A stretch of DNA of 64,000 bases from Odobenus rosmarus divergens. Taxonomy: Eukaryota > Chordata > Mammalia > Carnivora > Odobenidae. Of the stretch, positions 10,856-22,879 are shown one piece after another (the first letter of the stretch is position 1; each line of letters starts with the position of its first letter). The stretch lies in NCBI RefSeq assembly GCF_000321225.1, contig NW_004452107.1, positions 130,515 to 194,514 on the forward strand, written 5' to 3'. Under the pieces are notes generated by a model. The model was not told the DNA's origin. It saw nothing but the letters and a program-made list of their open reading frames with translations, and did not search any database. Made by a program: the position numbers and the translations under genes.

Positions 10856-11049
10856 TTTTTAAAGATTTTATTTATTATTTATTTGAGAGAGAGAATGAGA
10901 GAGAGAGAGCATGAGGGGGGGAGGGTCCGAGGGAGAAGCAGACTCCCCGCTGAGTGGGGAGCCCAATGCGGGACTCGATCCCAGGACTCCAGGATCATGA
11001 CCTGAGCCAAAGGTAGTCGCTTAACCAACTGAGCCACCCAGGCGCCCCG
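10856..11049 (-). mobile_element. Can-SINE, antisense
   Basis: Poly(T), 'aaagattttatttattattt', a GA tract and 'gagccacccaggcgcccc'. The TSD is a perfect 14-mer, 'ttagtttctttttt', at 10842-10855 and 11050-11063. Confidence 0.95.
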
Positions 11050-11063
11050 TTAGTTTCTTTTTT

Positions 11064-12002
11064 AAACCTAAAGAACATGTAACAGATAACATGCTACAAA
11101 ATCATGTAATTCTCTATGTAGAATATGTAATTAGCTGTACATCAAAAACACAGAGGCCTGTTTTCAAGGCTTTGAGCACAATATATTCATACAGATCTTC
11201 CCTTACACATGATGCATTGTATTGATGGTGCCTGCAAATAAACTCAAGCAATAGGAAAGAATAATCAGAGTAAAATAAAAGAGATAAGAAACTCCTCAAT
11301 GGAACAAGTAGTATTATTTACCTAGGAAGAGATTCATGGGAGTTGGCTAAGAGTGGCAATTTGTAAGCTGGCATATTGAAAGGAGCCATGGTGGGAATAT
11401 TTACATCACAGAAATTAGCAAACACGACAAACCAAAACCTTTTCTCCCCCCCGCTTTTTTTTGGTAGAATTGGTTTATCAATACACTAGTGAGTAGGCGC
11501 TAGGGTAGTCATAGTTTGCAGAGAAGAATAAAAAAGTAGATTGAGATGTTCTTATTGATTTTTTTTGTTTCCTTGAAAATCTACATGAAGAGCAATATCA
11601 GTGACTACATATTGAAAAACACTGGCAATGTCTAAGTAGAACTATACATGTGGCAAAAGTATGATTCTATTTAGAACAAGAGGATTATAAATCCTAGCTT
11701 CATGAAAATCAAAAGAGCTTTTAATAAGATGCCTTTTTAATATACAAATTTCCTATTTCTCACATATATGTAATACCTTCAATAATGATTGAACCTTGAA
11801 TTACTTCCTCTGTCAAATTTAGTTGGCTATTATCCTCTGTACTTGCTGTAAACAGCTTTAAACAGTAATCATGATGTACACTAAGCCCCTGTTTCTAATA
11901 ATACAATTCTCTACATCTTTATGACTAAGTTTTCTGTGGTAAAAACACCATGAAAGGACAGAATAACGAATAAGAAAACAAAATCCTGTTACACTTTGTA
12001 GA
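11064..12002. other. Single-copy AT-rich stretch
   Basis: I recognise no repeat or gene in it. Confidence 0.5.
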
Positions 12003-12013
12003 CAAGTATGGTT

Positions 12014-12208
12014 TTTTTTTTAAAGATTTTTATTTATTTATTTGACAGAGAGAGATACAGCGAGAGAGGGGACACAAGCAGGGGGAGCGGGAGAGGGAGA
12101 AGCAGGCTTCCCGCGGAGCAAGGAGCCCAATGGAGCTCGATTCCAGGACCCTGGGATCAGGGCCTGAGCCGAAGGCAGATGCTTAACGACTGAGCCACCC
12201 AGGCGTCC
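12014..12208 (-). mobile_element. Can-SINE, antisense
   Basis: A near-consensus antisense copy ending 'gagccacccaggcgtcc'. The TSD is 'caagtatggtt' at 12003-12013 and 12209-12219. Confidence 0.95.
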
Positions 12209-12668
12209 CAAGTATGGTTATTTTAATGCTGTGCTCATTAGAATCCAAACCCATGTCATTGACTGTGAGAAGAAGAAGGGTTGGTCTGATATATACCCAA
12301 TCAGTGCTATAATCCTTTATGCATCTGCCCCTCTGCCAGTATCCACACTCATTTTCCCATACTTCCCACGGCACTGCTGATGGTATTGGCCATCCAGAAG
12401 GTGGGTAGAACCCACAGTATCGCTCCTTATCCCAAGTCCTCAAGAACCATTGTTCATTTCTCTTCTGTTCCTGCCACTGACCATGAGGAGCCCTAGAAAG
12501 CTGCATCCCTTAGCTTGAACCCCAGAATGAGAAACATAGCACAGACTTGAACCCAACCTACAGCCTCATCCAAGCTCAGAAAAGAAGACTAACTGAGATC
12601 AGCCAAACTCCAGGCAACTCACTGACCCATGAGTGAACACTAATGCTTATTTTAAGCTGATGAGTTTT

Positions 12669-12779
12669 TGGGTTTCTTTTGTTTTGAGAGAGAAAGCGTG
12701 AGCAGGAGGAGGGGTGGAGAGGAGAGAGAGTGTCTTTTTTTTTTTTTTTAAGATCCCATTTACTCATTCATGAGACACA

Positions 12780-12811
<32 letters not shown>

Positions 12812-13059
12812 CAGGCAGAGACAGAGGGAGAAGTGGGCTCCCTGCTTGATCCCAGGACCCTGGAAATCATGACCTGAGCTGAAGGCAGACGCTTAACCAA
12901 CTGAGCCCTCCAGGAGCCCTGAGGAAAGAGAGAGTCTTAAGCAGGCTCCACACTCAACACAGAGCCCAATGCGGGGCTCAATCTCAAGACCCTGAGATCA
13001 CGACCTGAGCTGAAATCAAGAGTCAGAGGCTTAACCCACTGAGCCACCCAGATGCCCCA
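12669..13059 (-). mobile_element. Older Can-SINE variant, antisense, containing another SINE
   Basis: The parts 12669-12736 and 12922-13059 form an antisense Can-SINE of an older type ('ctgagatcacgacctgagct', 'gaaatcaagagtcagaggct'). The TSD is a perfect 16-mer, 'taagctgatgagtttt', at 12653-12668 and 13060-13075. Confidence 0.9.
12737..12921 (-). mobile_element. Can-SINE nested in an older Can-SINE, antisense
   Basis: Poly(T), 'aagatcccatttactcattc', 'atgagacacagagagag', then 'gacctgagctgaaggcagac'. It interrupts the GA tract of the older SINE. Its flanks 12722-12736 and 12924-12938 match at 13 of 15 positions, which is weak evidence because the target is itself GA-rich. Confidence 0.85.
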
Positions 13060-13214
13060 TAAGCTGATGAGTTTTGAAATAATGTGGTATGCAGCCATGT
13101 GGTAGCAATAGCTGACTAATCTAGTTACCAGACATTAGGCATAAGTAGAAATTATGTGAAACTTCCCTTATGACAGCTTGTATAAATCAACCGTGTACAG
13201 GTTTTGGGATGAAG

Positions 13215-13415
13215 AAGCAAAGTTTTGAATCATGGCGCAATTATTTACAACCCCTCTAGCCTCCATTTTGTCATCTATAAAAGAAGGACAATAATATTTA
13301 TTTTGTAAGTTTTGGTGAAGATGAACTGGGAATCCTCACCATAACATGATCCCTTATAAAGGGCTTGACATAGGATCTGATAGAGAATAAGAGCTGAAAA
13401 ATTGATAGGTCTAAG
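13215..13415 (+). mobile_element. MIR SINE, sense
   Basis: The order is 'gcctccattttgtcatctat', 'aagaaggacaataatattta' and 'aagggcttgacataggatct', a decayed MIR. Confidence 0.75.
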
Positions 13416-14426
13416 TATTATTTTTATGTAATAGCATTTATTGAACATTTACTGTTGACCAAAGCAATAATAGGAACTGAAATCTGGAAGAGAAATGAAA
13501 AGCATTTCTGGTGTAGAGTCAGAAATCACTAATAAAACAAAATCACCTGCAAGACAACATATTTAATATTGACTGTAGAACACAGCCAAAGGTAATTGCC
13601 TTAGAATTAAACACAGGTTTGAAAAAAAATAGAATTAAACACAGGTTTGGAACAGGAATTTATTTTTTGAACACGGCTAAGCACTGACCATATCAAAAAG
13701 TCTGTAAAATTTGATGGATGTGTTCCATTATGTAGGTAAAAATTAAGGAATGGCCTTATCCAAGTGTTGTTAACAACAGGCACTAAAGATCCATAACAGG
13801 TAGCCTAGAGCTCACCAGGGAGGAAAATTTTCAACATAAGCTTGTACAGCAAAAACAAATATTCACATCATTAAATGAACTCTAAGCCAAAGAACCTTAA
13901 GCTTTGTACTTGAACAGAGGCTAATCTAATTTGACAGAAACCCACTAAGTAGTTAGAAAATTCAACCATATGGTCTTCAGTGAATTAATGAAATTAGTTG
14001 GAGACTCAATGTCTCAGACATACCCTAATGCTCCTTTTCAGTTGCAAGAGAGAAAATAAATAATAAAGAATGTAAAGCCTAGGTGGATGCATATATCACT
14101 TCATGTGGTCATGATTCCTCTTAGAAGCCACATTATCCCCTGTCCCTGTGTCTCCCAGACACTGTCTCATGATTAATTTCAAAGGGTAGCACTTTAACTA
14201 GTCTATGGTGTCAAGCATTAGAGGGCATAGAATCATGTAAAAAGCTTCTTTAAAATGTCCATGGTGCCAAACACAACACTCAAATCCTGATTCAGTGGTC
14301 CCTGGAATTCAGCAGTCTGGAGTGATGTTTGGTATTTTCCTTTTTCTCCCATTTGTACTAGGTAATGGGCAAGCAGATACAATGAGGACTGGACTTGGAG
14401 GAATACTGAATTAAGCTTCATAGGAG
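13416..14426. other. Single-copy stretch with a short tandem duplication
   Basis: No gene recognised. It holds the 20-bp direct repeat around A8 at 13602-13649, listed separately. Confidence 0.5.
13602..13649 (+). repeat. 20-bp direct repeat flanking eight A residues
   Basis: 'tagaattaaacacaggtttg' occurs at 13602-13621 and again, unchanged, at 13630-13649, separated by 'aaaaaaaa'. It looks like a TSD with only a poly(A) tail between the copies. A replication-slippage duplication is the alternative. Confidence 0.9.
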
Positions 14427-14570
14427 GTCACAAACTAGTAGACCATGGGCCAAACATGTGTTTTCTTTGGCTCACAGATCTGTTTTACTTGGTAGTTGCC
14501 AAAAAGGAGGAAATTTCACATGAACAGATTTCTGGATTTTCTTAAAAAATAAGGGGATAGATTTCTGTGG
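14427..14570. mobile_element. Probable old DNA-transposon fragment
   Basis: It reads 'ggtcacaaactagtagacca', 'tgggccaaacatgtg' and 'ttggctcacagatctgtttt', which resembles hAT-type mammalian fossils. I cannot name the family. Confidence 0.35.
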
Positions 14571-14754
14571 CAAAGCCAGGCTTCTGCATGACAGAAATAC
14601 ACTGGACAGGAATAGTAACAGGGAGGTCTGTCTGGGGGATCCTGAAAGAGATCACAGGTTTGGTCCTGGTAGGGCAGGAGGTCAGAACTAAGGCTCTCAG
14701 GGTGAGAGTCCAGTTCACATGGCCTTTCAACAATCATACCCAGTGTTTAAAGCA

Positions 14755-14985
14755 GACATGTAATGAGCTGGACCCTCTGCTAAATGCTTTACATATATTG
14801 TTTCTAATCCTTATAACCGCCCTGCAAAGTAGATATTATGTTCTTTATTGTAAGATTAGAAAACCAATGATCAGAGAGATGAAATGTTTTACCTAAGGCC
14901 ACACAGCTGGCAAAGGGTGGTGCTGGGCTTCAAGCCCAGGTCTGCCTGGCTGCAAGCGCCTCTTCCTTAATGACCCATTGCTTTT
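14755..14985 (-). mobile_element. MIR SINE, antisense
   Basis: The landmarks 'aatgctttacatatattgtt', 'aaggccacacagctggcaaa' and 'caagcccaggtctgcctgg' are the reverse-complement MIR order. Confidence 0.85.
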
Positions 14986-16307
14986 CCAACTCAGTATATT
15001 AAGGAGAAAGAGGAGCACGCCACAAATGTTGAAAGCAGTGGGCTGGGATTCAGGAATTGCAAAGAAGGGTTACAAATCAAAACTCGACAAAGCAACGATG
15101 AAATGTTTTCCAGAACTCAACCTTCCATGTTGCCAGCAATATATCATGTGACTTTCTTCCTTTCTAAGGGCATTTTTGTTTGAGCAATTAATTCAAAGAT
15201 AACTTGGTGTTTGTTCTGACTACTGACATCATCTATTATTTATCCTGTAATTTTTAGAATTAATGGAAATTCTTACAGTAAGTGGACTCAATGATCTGCC
15301 AAATTTGGAACATGATTATGCATCTTCTGATGCCACTGGGTTTGTGTGTGTAAAACCATTTGTCCTTAAATTTTGTAGGATATCTTCCAATTTAAAAAAA
15401 TTGGTCTCATTGTGCCTAAAAATCATTGAAATGGCCTGGAAATTTTAGTTATTCAGCATCTAAGTTCCATTTTAATTCAACTATTTTAAAATTAAAAAGG
15501 GCACAAAATTCTTTATAAAATCATGTGTACTGCCCATGGATATGGAAAAGTTGCTCTCTGGATAACCCATCCATCACTTGCCATTTATCAGAGTAAGAAA
15601 TGGGCAGGGGTGCCATAAAAAAATTCACAATGTGTAAGCCAAAACAACTGAATTCTAGACTTAATATTCCTTTTCTGGAAAGAAAAGTGATTACCCTTCT
15701 TTTTGTGCCTCTACAAATAAAAGGATTGGAAATAAATTCTACAATTCTTTTTGGCTCCAAAACTCTATCAGTCTAGAAGAATAATTCTATTCATCTATCC
15801 CATGAGGAGAAAGAAAAATCATTCCAAAATAGAGAGCATGTAACTAAAGCCTTAAGGCAAATGTATTTCCTCTGAAACTTGTGAATAACTAGTATATTCA
15901 CGTGATGAAATCCCATGCCCAGTCCCTCAACATGACAAGTTACTAAGATTCACTAATACATGGTTCTGCTCTACTTCTGAGTACACAGAGGATTACATTT
16001 CTCTGCTCCCTTGAACTTAAGCATGCTCATGGGATGTGTTCTAACTAACCAGATATGAACAAAGGTGACATGGGACACCTTGAAGTCAAGGTGGGGACTC
16101 AATTTTCCAACCTTCTTCTTTTCCATCCTTGATGGTTGACTACAAGATGGTAGATTTTCTCCTGATGTAAGTGACTGAGTGACTCTGTAGAGCTAAGTTT
16201 CTCACTAAAATTCCATCAGATATATATATAACATGAATAAGACATATAAGACTTACAGTGTGTGTCAAAACCCTGGGATTTCAGAATTAATTTCTTCCCA
16301 CAGCAAA
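14986..16307. other. Single-copy stretch, no gene recognised
   Basis: I recognise no repeat or exon. Confidence 0.5.
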
Positions 16308-16460
16308 TATCAAAGGGTGGTGTATGATCTAGCAGCATTGGTATCACTTGGGAGACAAAAAATGCAGACTCTCAGGCCCCATCCAGAACTACTGAATCAG
16401 AGGCTGCTTTTTTATAAAATCACCAGGTGATTTGTATGCACAAGCACTGACGGTCTATTC
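16308..16460 (-). mobile_element. MER20-type hAT DNA transposon, antisense
   Basis: It shows 'gcattggtatcacttgggag', 'tctcaggccccatccagaac', 'tactgaatcagaggctgctt' and 'caccaggtgatttgtatgca', the reverse-complement MER20 order. Confidence 0.85.
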
Positions 16461-16857
16461 CGATTCATATAATGCTTAAGTAATTTTGTCCAATGTAGAT
16501 ATATTTGAAAGATCTAGCATTCCCCAATAATTATGACCTTCTTCTGCTTAAGGATCTTCCTCAGCATGTTCCAAAGCTGTCTCACAAATCTGACAAATGC
16601 AACAAAGAAATAATTGAAAAATAGCATGTCAATGCTGCATCAAAATATACTTAATAGTATGAATGCCCTCTATTTCTAACTTGAAGAATCAAGAGGGGGG
16701 AACACATATAAATGGTCTTACTCATATAAATGTCTTAATGGCATCCTAGAAGATGGCTTCAGTTCATCACAAAGAGCATATTTCTCTGCAAGAGGTGAGT
16801 AGAGTCCTCATGGCCAAGATACTCCCTAATTTTTTTTAAAGGTCTGGTATTGCATTA

Positions 16858-16907
16858 GTATCCATTCATTTGTTTATTCAACAAATTTTTTTGAGTACCT
16901 ACTATGT
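16858..16907 (-). mobile_element. L2 3'-end fragment, antisense
   Basis: 'ccattcatttgtttattcaa' followed by 'gagtacctactatgtgctt' is the reverse complement of the L2 3' terminus. It abuts the L1 tail. Confidence 0.6.
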
Positions 16908-17395
16908 GCTTCATCTTTTTTGTGGTAAAATTCATGTAGCAAAAATTCACCAGTTCAACCATTTTAAAGTGCACAATTCAGTGGCATTTCACACATTTAC
17001 AGTGTTATGCAACCCTCAACACAGTCTAGTTCGAGAACATATTCATCAGCCCAAAAGGAAAACCCATACCCTTCAAGCAGTCACTCTATTCCTCTCTCCC
17101 TGTAATCCCTGGCAACCACTAAGTTACTTTCTGTCTGTATGAATTTGCCTGTTGTTGTTATTTTTTAGATATGTAATCATATACTCTGTGGCCTTTGTGT
17201 TTAGCTTCTTTCACTTAGCATAATGTTTTTAAGGTATCCCTTGTCATGTGGACGTCATTCTTTTTATGGTTGCATATTTCATTGTTGGATATACCACATT
17301 GTGTTTATACACTCCTCAGTTGATGGGCATTCAGGTTTTTTCCACCTTTTGGCTATCGTGAACAGGGCTTCTATGAACTTTCAGTACAAGTTTTT

Positions 17396-17566
17396 TTTTT
17401 TTTATTTATTCATGAGAGACAGAGAGAGAGAGAGGCAGAGGCAGAGGGAGAAGCAGGCTCCCCGTGGAGCAGGGAGCCCGATGTGGGACTCGATCCCAGA
17501 ACCCTGGGATCATGACCTGAGCTGAAGGCAGACACTTAACCTACTGAGCCACCCAGGCATCCCTTG
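17396..17566 (-). mobile_element. Can-SINE, antisense, inserted in L1
   Basis: 'ttatttattcatgagagaca', then 'gagaagcaggctccccgtgg', then 'gagccacccaggcatccc'. The TSD is a perfect 12-mer, 'gtacaagttttt', at 17384-17395 and 17567-17578. The 'atgagagaca' segment marks a different Can-SINE subtype from most copies here. Confidence 0.93.
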
Positions 17567-17596
17567 GTACAAGTTTTTGTTTGAACACCTGTTTTC

Positions 17597-17800
17597 TTTT
17601 TCTTTTAAGATTTATTTATGTGAGAGAGAGAGAATGAATGTGTGAGCAGGGAGGGGCAGAGGGAGAGGGAGAGAGAATCTGAAGCAGACTCCACACTGAG
17701 AGCAAAGCCCGACTCAGGGCTCCATCCCACAACCTCGAGATTATGACCTGAGCCGAAACCAAGAGTGGATTCTTATCTGACTGAGCCAACCAGGTGCCCC
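17597..17800 (-). mobile_element. Older Can-SINE, antisense, inserted in L1
   Basis: 'cttttaagatttatttatgt', a GA tract, and 'gagccaaccaggtgcccc'. The TSD is 'tgaacacctgttttc' at 17582-17596 and 'tgaatacctgttctc' at 17801-17815, with two mismatches. Confidence 0.92.
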
Positions 17801-18046
17801 TGAATACCTGTTCTCAATTCTTTTGGATATGGAAACTTTTTTAAACTGAAACAAACAAACAGAAAACCACAAATGAAATTCCCTGTAGTCAAGGGATTTA
17901 AATCTAGTAAAGGAAAAAGACATTTAACTATTGGAAGTAGAAAATATCAGATTCTCTTAGACTAAGACCATTAAGATCAGGTTTCAGTTAAATATCTCAG
18001 GGCTAAAAATCTCCAAAGTTAAATAAAACAAATAAACAAGGTTAGA

Positions 18047-18255
18047 AGGGGTAGGAGTTAGTTACACTTGATTTCAATCCCACTTCTACCACTTGCTGTT
18101 TGTGTGACCCTGGACAATTTACTTAATTTCTCCAGTCTTAATTTCCTCTTTTGTAAATTGGGAACATATCTTATTTCATAGGGTTGTCTTGGGGATTAAA
18201 TGTGATAACGCATGTAAAGCTTTATAAGAACTCAATAAGTGGTCATTCCTATTAC
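18047..18255 (+). mobile_element. MIR SINE, sense
   Basis: 'ttctaccacttgctgtttgt', 'gtgaccctggacaatttact', 'catagggttgtcttggggat' and 'gaactcaataagtggt' are in MIR order; one of the best preserved MIRs here. Confidence 0.9.
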
Positions 18256-19349
18256 ATGCATTTGAAATAAAAATGGGGCTTACTCAAGGCAAAGTGAAAA
18301 CACATAGAGGGGACCTGGCATACTTCTCTTTCCAGAGTCCCTTCCTTACTTGATTACTAAAATTCTCTACACAGTAACAAATGCATTTTATGTGGTGCAG
18401 TGAGGCTGGCCTGACTGTCCAATCTCAGGAAAGAGCACCTGTCCCAGCTGGGCCAGTCCAAGGCCTCTGTCACTTCAGGAAATGGCAGGTGACCAAAACT
18501 GAACTGGAGTCTCAGGTGAAAAAAAGTTTTTTTATAATGTGGACTCTGGTAGAAAAAACAAAACAAAACAAAACACCTCTAGCATCTAGACCCACAACAA
18601 GGATGTAACCTGTAGCTTCTTTTGGCCATTTGATCATGCTGCATGGACAAAGCCAGTGGTAAGAAGAAACAATTAGTCTGATACATGTATATAAGTGGTA
18701 CTGACAAATGGAGTGAGAAAATCCATTGACATATTTTGAGCCTCTGGATCCAGCTCTATCTGCAGTTAGGTACTAATGGATACTTATTTACTTGAGTTTA
18801 TGTATGAATGTATTTACTTATTTATTTTGCCTAAGCAAGCTTGAATTGGGGTTCTGTCACTTAAGAAGCCAAGACTAATACAAATTCAACACAGACCAGG
18901 TAAATGAACTTGTTGACATAATTCTAAATTTATGAGGTATGGAAAACCAGTGATTTCTCCATCTCTCTGCACAGAGCATCATCATAAACATGATAGTATG
19001 GAGGTTACTCATACTGGCACAGGCTGTCTATGGTTGTCCTTTATACATATAAAACTCTTCCAAAGTATCGAAGAGTTTCCCAGCCGCTAGTACTGAAGAT
19101 ATGTGCCTTGAGCTTGGAGAAAGCCAATGGGGCCATCATGTGAGATGAGCACATTTAAACCAAAGCAAAACAGTAACCACATGGGAGTTTTGTTTAAGCA
19201 AAGCAGAAAGGCTCTGGTAGTCAGCAACTATGGCCTCTGAGCTTTGAAGCCAGTCTTTAACCATTGGCACCTAGTACAGATTTATCCTGTGATAGAGCTT
19301 TGCTGTGACAGACGGACATTGGAAGCTGAGACACCAAACATGGTAAATC
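18256..19349. other. Single-copy stretch, no gene recognised
   Basis: I recognise no repeat or exon. Confidence 0.5.
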
Positions 19350-19365
19350 AGAAGAGTGACCACAA

Positions 19366-19559
19366 AGGGTGCACAGGTGGCTCAGTCGGTTAAGCGTTAG
19401 ACTCTTGGTTTTGGCTCAGGTCATGATCTCGCCGCTGTAGGACTGAGTCTTGCATCTGGCTCTGAGCTCAGCACAGAGTCTGCTTCAGATTCTCTCTCCC
19501 TCTCCCTAACACTTACTCTCTCTCTCTCAAAGAAAGAAATAAAATCTTACCAAAAAAAA
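19366..19559 (+). mobile_element. Can-SINE, sense, older type
   Basis: It starts 'gggtgcacaggtggctcagt', followed by 'ggttaagcgttagactcttg', and ends in a TC tract and 'aaataaaatctta'. The TSD is 'gaagagtgaccacaa' at 19351-19365 and 'gaagagtggccacaa' at 19560-19574, with one mismatch. Confidence 0.93.
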
Positions 19560-19574
19560 GAAGAGTGGCCACAA

Positions 19575-20984
19575 GTAAGATGATGTTCTACTTCTCCAAG
19601 GAAGCTTGTGAGACATGAGGAAAGGCATAGATAGCATCAGAATACTTGAGCAAATCACGATGTTATTCTTTTCCCTATTTTCCACATAGCTTGAGAACAA
19701 ACTGCCATTCCGTGTTTGCCTTCCTATATGGTTTTTATTTCAGTACATTCAGCCTCCCCTCTTTGTTTACCACTAACTCTCTCTTCTTTGCTTCCATGCC
19801 ACTGTTCCCCACCATTAAGCTGTGATTGCTAGTTCAGTTTCATTTGTCTCTCCTCCTTGGAGCTGTAATGCTAAGTACACATTCATTACATATAAAGGGC
19901 TTATTCTCTGAAATGAAGAAATAAAGAGTGTACAGGACTCAGTGTTATCTGTGCGTTGATGTTCAGACAGAGTGAATTCCAAAGTAAAGCACATAATAAA
20001 AACTGGGTAATGTATCCATGCCCATATTAGCCTTCTGCTTTATGTAAGTCCCTGGAAAATGCCCTGAACAATTTGTGATCATCCAGAGAAGTTGAAATGT
20101 GTGCAGGGCAACCACACGGGCTTCTTAATACCTCTCAGGAAATAGCTGAAATACTTAGACTAGCTCCCCAGCCCAGCAGACACTATCCCCAGCAATTTCA
20201 GCTCAAGGGGCTTCAAAGCTGGGTAATAACTACTTTCTCCAAACACAAATCTGAAACTAAATAGGATCATCAAGAAGAAGAGACTGTCCTTCTGAAACTG
20301 GGGCGGCAATTGCCGTGTTCAATAAAAATAGCATCTTACTGAACATCAAAAGCAATTTTATGAAATTGGTAATTTCAACACTCCACACAGCCCCGGCCAG
20401 ACACTGGGGAATGCATTTGTGAGAGCAGCACAAAATCCCAGTTGATCACCAACAAGCTGATTCATGGAAACTAGACATGTAGAAAATAGAGAAGTCGAGG
20501 ACAGCTTCCCATTTGAGCCAGATGAGGAAAATGAGATCCTAGGCAGCAGCAAAGAGGAATATCCTTTTATAACAATGGGTTGATAGGTTGATAACCTATA
20601 TTAATTAAGATACCCTTGGGGACACTATATTTAAAAAGTTAATACCCTGTAATCAATTCATTGTTTTAATATCCAGATGCTTCCGTTTAAAACTTCCCTC
20701 ATATTATAAAAAAATATAGTAATAATTATCAAGAATTTGGAGGATGTCTTGTTTGTAGATTGTTTTGGTCCATGTATTTCTCCTGATGAAGACTGATGGT
20801 GAAGTAAGGCAGCCCTCCATCTTGCTTTGAATGATATCATCCATTTGAAAAGATTTCTTCAATGAAAAGTCCTGTCATTAATGAGAGGTTGAAGATTTTC
20901 ATGCATTTTAGTTAATTACAAACACATATATTGAACTTTAGGCAGAGCAATAAACATCCCAACTCATACCCTTTCGTGAGTATT
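19575..20984. other. Single-copy stretch, no gene recognised
   Basis: I recognise no repeat or exon in these 1.4 kb. Confidence 0.5.
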
Positions 20985-21210
20985 TTGTGCCCAGCACCGT
21001 GCCAAGGATTTATACGAATTAACCCATCTCATATTCTCAACAAGCCTGTCAAGTTAGTGTAGGTATCTCCATTTTACTGATAAGAGAATTAAAGCTTAAT
21101 GATGTTAAGTACTTTGGCCAGAATTTCATGCAGCTAATTAGTGGTGAAGCTAGTACTTGAGCCCAAGTTGGTTTAATATCATAGCCAATGCTTATATAGC
21201 CTCTCCTCAG
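20985..21210 (-). mobile_element. MIR SINE, antisense
   Basis: 'tgcccagcaccgtgccaagg', 'attaacccatctcatattct' and 'cttgagcccaagttggttta' are in reverse-complement MIR order. Confidence 0.85.
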
Positions 21211-21394
21211 TTATAAATCCATTTTTATTTCAAGTTTTCATAAAATTTATTTCTTGCTGAAACTCTAAGGTTAAGGCCTAACATTCCTAAAGTAGCTTCC
21301 CTATTCATATCCAAATATCCTTGGGAAAGGTAGAAGTTTGGGCAACACAGTGTCCAGAAATTGGACATTTTTGAAGTAAGGTGTCCAAACTCTG

Positions 21395-21550
21395 CTTTAC
21401 AGTTTTGGCTTTGTCACGTAACACCTCTCAGTCTCATTTCTTTATCTTTTCAAAGGACATGTTAATACCTCCTCCCCAAAGTTGGATTAAATGAGAACAT
21501 ATAAATATCTCTGAATTGTGTGTATCCAGTAATAACAGCTGTTTAGATTC
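21395..21550 (+). mobile_element. MIR SINE fragment, sense
   Basis: 'cacctctcagtctcatttct', 'gttaatacctcctccccaaa' and 'attaaatgagaacatataaa' match MIR in order. Confidence 0.65.
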
Positions 21551-21615
21551 TAATTTGCTTTCATTCTGCCATGATTACTCTTTTATTATTAATGGTGAAA
21601 GTGTATGTATCTTTT

Positions 21616-21799
21616 TTTTTTTAAGATTTTATTTATTTATTGGAGAGAGAGCGAGAGAGACCACAAGCAGGGGGAGCGGCAAGCAGAGGTAGAAGCAGGC
21701 TCCCTGCTCAGCCCGACGTGGGACTTGATCCCAGGACCCTGGGATCATGACCTGAGCTGAAGGCAGAGCTTAACCAATGGAGCCACCCAGGTGTCCCAT
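21616..21799 (-). mobile_element. Can-SINE, antisense, perfect 18-bp TSD
   Basis: Poly(T), 'aagattttatttatttattg', a GA tract and 'gagccacccaggtgtccc'. The TSD 'aaagtgtatgtatctttt' is unchanged at 21598-21615 and 21800-21817, suggesting a fairly recent insertion. Confidence 0.96.
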
Positions 21800-22529
21800 A
21801 AAGTGTATGTATCTTTTCAAACACCAGATTCTGATGATGCACTGGCCATGTAGAGGGGGCAGTTAGCTAAGGGTGGCAGAGATGGAGCAGGGTTATGCAG
21901 GGCAGCAGAAAGGATGTGGTGAATGCAAAAACTCAGGTAATCATACCCAAGACTGATGTGAATATACGCATAATTTGAATGAGAAATACTTACACGTAAC
22001 AGATAGGATTAGTGAACCCAACAAATTCCCAATGGTTCTTATTCTCTTCCATTATAATCCCTCCCCTTTCCCAGGCTTAATTTCCCAAGGTCAGTGTCAA
22101 TGACACAACCCAAAGGGCACAGCAGTCAAAACTCACTGAAAATGATGGCAGATACTCATACAAACATGTGATACAAGGGACAAACACAAGTTGTTTGTAT
22201 TCAACACTAACATCAGCAAATAGGAAACTCAGTATTCTTTACCAGCCTGGAAACTTCAACTCCTTTTTTGTCATGTGAAAATTAAAAAAATAAAAAATAA
22301 AAAGTAAAGAGCTTCAGGAAAACAGCATTTGGGACTTGAAGTCCAGTAAACTCAGCTAAGCCCTTCCCTTATATTTTTTTTAGGAATAGCCATCTTCTTG
22401 GATTCTCAACATTTTAACTTGTCCTAAGTCTATCTCAAATGACCCCCTTCAACAGCTAAGACCAAAAAAATCTTTATATCTCCTGCCCCATAATGCATCC
22501 TTTGTGTCATGGCACCACTATCATAGAGG

Positions 22530-22720
22530 AGTATTTGAGTTTGGGATCTGGGTTCAAGGGTGCTTTATCACCAGCAAGGTATGTGTCATTGGGCACATTA
22601 TTTAACCTCTCTCAAGTCTCAGGTGCTTCACTCAGCTTAGGGGAGCCTGTAGGATCCTCACAGAGTTATGGGAACCAAAGTGATGGAGAAGTCAATAAAT
22701 GTCAAATATTACATGTGATT
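22530..22720 (+). mobile_element. MIR SINE, sense
   Basis: 'tttgggatctgggttcaagg', 'gtcattgggcacattattta' and 'acctctctcaagtctcaggt' are MIR in order. The 3' half is poorly preserved. Confidence 0.65.
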
Positions 22721-22879
22721 AATACAATAATAGATCCTAAAACCTCATCTGGTTCATCTCAAAGCTCATTGCCACTGCAGCTCCCAGAGAGGAATTCACT
22801 AGGATGCCCGGCCCAGCATCTGGAACGTAACAGGTACACAATAATGAGAGTGGTCTTTCTCATCTCTATCATACTAGTA

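Larger units (their letters stand above)
12540..13125 (+). mobile_element. LTR-like ancient repeat remnant, split by nested SINEs
   Basis: The segments 12540-12668 and 13076-13125 together read as a familiar mammalian repeat ending, with 'actgacccatgagtgaacac', 'cttattttaagctgatgag' and 'agcaatagctgactaatct'. The ending resembles MaLR-type LTRs, but I am not sure of the family. The SINE at 12669-13059 separates the two halves. Confidence 0.4.
16908..17830 (-). mobile_element. Old L1 3' UTR, antisense, split by two SINEs
   Basis: It starts at the poly(T) side 'ttttttgtggtaaaattcat' and runs through 'aaagtgcacaattcagtggc', 'ctttcacttagcataatgtt' and 'cagttgatgggcattcaggt'. After the two SINEs it continues to 'caattcttttggatatgg'. 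This is the 3' UTR of an older L1M-type element. Confidence 0.88.
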
